This document shows, piece by piece, positions 34,366-37,140 of a DNA stretch of 37,140 bases. Numbering within the stretch: the stretch's first letter is position 1; each line of letters begins with the position of its first letter. Made by a program: the position numbers and the translations under genes. The notes beneath the pieces are model-generated. The model searched no databases, was not told the DNA's origin, and saw only the letters and a program-made list of their open reading frames with translations. The DNA is from Zancudomyces culisetae. Taxonomy: Eukaryota; Kickxellomycota; Harpellomycetes; Harpellales; Legeriomycetaceae. The stretch lies in assembly GCA_001969505.1 (NCBI GenBank), contig LSSK01001651.1, positions 1 through 37,140 on the forward strand. The letters are read 5' to 3'.

Positions 34366-36623
34366 GATGAAGTTTCAAATAAAGTAGTCTTTGTGTTTTT
34401 ATTAAAAAAAAATTATTGTTATCCTTTTTTCACTCTTTAATTATTATTGAGTTCTGGCTCCTAGAATTAGTACCAATTGTATTTTTCCTCTGATTTAACT
34501 TATTATATTGGATATCTTTAAAACTTGTAAGTTTTCAAGACAAATATCTTTGTTATTGATGAGTTTGAATAATTTTATTTCGTTGTGTATTTTCGTTGGT
34601 GTATTTATATCTTTTTTTTTTGCCATCCCGCTTCCTTTATTTACACTATAACACTATTATATCTTTACCTCATACTACCTCAGTAATTCTTTATTTACTA
34701 GCTTATACACTTACTAACATTCACGAGTATTTGTTTTGGTAATCTACCAAATATGTTTACTGTTTTTTCTACTAATATTGTTACATTTTACTGATTAATT
34801 TAAATAATAGTTAGTCCGGTTCATTCATTATTCTTTTCCTCTCCCTCTATCTATGTTTTGGGTAGATTATGTTTAGGTTTTACATTCTTTAGAATAACAA
34901 TACCAAAATTGTTTGTAATTCACTACCAATTACATATTTACTATCCACTCCCCCCCCCGAAATTTTATAGATACCTATTCATTTCCTTATTCACTCTCTT
35001 TTTATTTATTTTTTACATTGTGTTTTGAATTATTGTGATCAACAGAGTAGATTTTGGGCATTACTAGGTAATGGACTTTACGCTCTGCATTTTTATGTTA
35101 CCGTTATCCTTTCTTTCATGTTTTTTTTTCCCCTTATTTTTTTCTTGTACCCTCCTGTTCTTTACCTGTTTTTATTCCTGTCTTTGCTAATATTACTAGT
35201 ATATTACAAAAGCAACATTGATTGAAATTTCCAACATTCTGAAGAAGAAAAAAAAAAGGAAAATGTTTCAAAGGTGTTATCACCTAAATATGCCCGCATT
35301 ATTTTAGAATTCTTCCATTTTGCTTTATGATAATCTGCTACAGAATTCCATCCATTCCTACTACTCTTACTATTCCTCCTACCTATTTTCTCCTTAACTT
35401 TCTTTTACTCAACTGATTAACCTTACCCAATTTCTTTTTCTGTTATAAGAACAAAAAAGAACTGGTTGGTAACATTCCAAAACTATCTCTTGCTCAATTC
35501 TCATTACCAGAATTTATCAGTAATATTTCCAAGCTCCGCCCATTATACTTATTGTATTGGAAGAGATAACTTATCAAGCAGCATCACAATTCTTCAATGT
35601 TTGAACATTCAATGGCATATCTCATACCCAGTACTTTTTCATACATAATCCACACTCTCGTCATAATTTTAACGGTTTTTTGTAGGACTCATAATATACT
35701 AACAAACACGTATTTCTTGGTACAGCTAGGGGAAAGTATAGGAATTCAAATCATCTGCTATTCATTGTATTGGCACATTATAACCTACCTAAAAACGAGC
35801 CAAGAAAATTAACTCTGTGAAAATATTTGTCCTTTGTTCAATAAAAAATAATTTTATAGTCACTCAAAGAATACTTGTGAACTCATGATATTATCAACAC
35901 AAACACACACACCGCCCATAAACGTAAATATGTACCTCGAACTTGCACATACCCAGTATTGTTTTCTCGTTTTTTTTTTTACAAAAAAAATAGAATTGCA
36001 AGAATAAAAAAGGTAATACATATTACTTGTCCGTAAGCGACCCACTACAATCTGAATTTAAACCCCGTCTCTCACACTATTCTCTCTAATTCTTCTCTCT
36101 TGGAATTCAAAATTTACCGACCCATAGTAATAAGTTTGTACTCAATACCTATCTCATTTCACTTGTAAAAGTTCACACACAAAAAAAAATAGCCCAAGTA
36201 ATTACGTCTTTAAACCCAGTTTTGTTTATTACCATCTTATACAAAACAACATCCCTGGTATTAAAGAAGAATTTGAATTGATAAAATACCAGTAAATCCA
36301 AATACTTTCTCTTTCTCATGTTTACCATGATTCCATTACCTAGCTTAAAACATGATTTACTTGAGTTTATGTAACTATTTTTTTTCCAAGGAAAAGGAAA
36401 AGAAAAACGAATATATCATATAATTAGATTTTCTTTCCTTGGTTTGTTTCTCTACATGTTTTATCCCATAGTGACAATAAACAACCAAATATATTCACAT
36501 AAAAACTTATCAAACAAATAGTATAACCTCAATTTACACATACACTTACACATAATAAAAAAACCGAAACACCCATTATCAACTATCAATAAGTTGGAGA
36601 CAACCAAGATCTCATCACCCACC
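34366..36623. other. 2.3-kb divergent intergenic region
   Basis: Lies between two secreted-protein genes transcribed away from each other, so it may hold both promoters. It is AT-rich with long T-tracts. The frames at 35025-35225, 35466-35648 and 35597-35812 are T-rich, hydrophobic and lack splice or start support. A short C-run is at 34951-34959. No gene was modelled. Confidence 0.5.
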
Positions 36624-37140
36624 ATGATTTATGCTTCTATTATCTTGCTTTTGATTGCAGTATTAGCTTCTTCAGGCTTTATTCCTGACGAGTATTACAG
36701 TAAGAAAATATACGTTGCTGTTTTGCCTGGTAAGGATGGGTATGACCTACTGGATTACAAATGCCGCCACTGGCCAGAGTTCTCCAGGAAATGCAAAGAA
36801 AGAAAGTGGAGAAATGACTATGATGACATAAAAGCACCAGATGGTGCATATGAAAACGGTTGGTCCGGCCAGAATAACTATGGAAACAGTGCAGAATATG
36901 ATATTAAAGTGGATAGTAAAGATACCACCGGCGAAAAGATGCTTGTGAAACAGGTTGATTCTACACCAAAAAATCAACAAGACAACAGTACCTCTGCTTC
37001 GCCAAGTGAAGAAAAACCCAAAATTTCAAAAAGGGGATACAACTATGATGGTAGAAATCCCGACAAATATGATTCGTACGATTGTGTTTATGAATACTCT
37101 AGTGGATATGGCATGGGTCGATACGGCTACAGAGGTAATT
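36624..37140 (+). CDS. secreted protein, 5' part only (runs off window)
   Basis: An open frame from ATG 36624 reaches the window end without a stop (172 codons). Residues 1-17 form a signal peptide (MIYASIILLLIAVLASS). The body is polar and rich in Tyr, Asp, Lys and Asn, with two early Cys (around 48 and 57) and another near 155. A SKRGYNYDG site lies at about residue 132, a dibasic Kex2-like site followed by Gly, as in the minus-strand secreted gene at 33616-34365. An AG-GTAATT at 37133-37138 could be a donor, so the coding exon may end just inside the window. The family is not recognised. Secreted or cell-wall role is inferred from the signal peptide and composition. Confidence 0.65.
   Translation, partial: MIYASIILLLIAVLASSGFIPDEYYSKKIYVAVLPGKDGYDLLDYKCRHWPEFSRKCKERKWRNDYDDIKAPDGAYENGWSGQNNYGNSAEYDIKVDSKDTTGEKMLVKQVDSTPKNQQDNSTSASPSEEKPKISKRGYNYDGRNPDKYDSYDCVYEYSSGYGMGRYGYRGN

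Noticed and set aside
1-37140. tRNA, rRNA, CRISPR array or insertion sequence
   Set aside because: No tRNA B-box pairing, rRNA core, spaced direct repeats or terminal inverted repeats were seen; these are not expected or not visible here.

Overview
This is an AT-rich nuclear window from an intron-rich eukaryotic microbe, most likely an early-diverging fungus. Signs of a fungus are a SAP/PINIT/SP-RING SUMO ligase, a secreted protein with a CBM19-like chitin-binding module, serine/threonine-rich wall-type proteins and dibasic Kex2-like sites. Neurochondrin, BRWD/PHIP and FAM72 relatives are not found in familiar yeasts, which points away from them. A Kickxellomycotina/Harpellales-type genome would fit, but that is inference. 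Across the seven spliced genes modelled with confidence, 29 of 30 introns end in TAG and 18 of 30 in ATAG. Most introns are 60-250 nt.

Layout. (1) 1-4.4 kb: two tandem minus-strand paralogues encoding secreted, Thr/Ser-rich, Cys-rich proteins, then a possible cryptic plus-strand terminal exon. (2) 4.4-8.3 kb: ribosomal protein eS4 (minus; its first coding exon is only the ATG) and a neurochondrin homologue (minus). (3) 8.9-10.2 kb: an unrecognised minus-strand ORF with a PPEY motif and a tentative four-exon small membrane protein. (4) 11.1-12.3 kb: a well-modelled four-exon gene for an unrecognised coiled-coil plus beta-rich protein. (5) 12.3-14.8 kb: a gene-poor stretch with weak copia-like fragments. 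(6) 14.8-26.1 kb: FAM72-domain protein (plus), SIZ/PIAS SUMO E3 ligase (minus, convergent with it) and the MutL homologue Pms1/PMS2 (plus, 12 exons, divergent from the SUMO ligase). (7) 27.5-33.2 kb: a BRWD/PHIP-like WD40-bromodomain protein with a possible 2-nt microexon. (8) 33.6 kb to the end: a minus-strand secreted CBM19-like protein with three Lys-Arg-Gly-Glu sites, about 2.3 kb of intergenic DNA, and a plus-strand secreted protein cut off by the window end.

Functionally, the central block puts a mismatch-repair endonuclease next to a SUMO ligase and a FAM72 protein. Human FAM72A antagonises UNG2 and shifts repair towards mutagenic outcomes, so the neighbourhood is suggestive. Eukaryotic gene order alone is weak evidence of shared function. 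The strongest novelty candidates are the FAM72 protein with a roughly 900-residue extension, the four-exon orphan at 11.1-12.3 kb, the secreted KRG-site proteins and the possible 2-nt microexon. No known type of multi-gene defence or mobile system was recognised.
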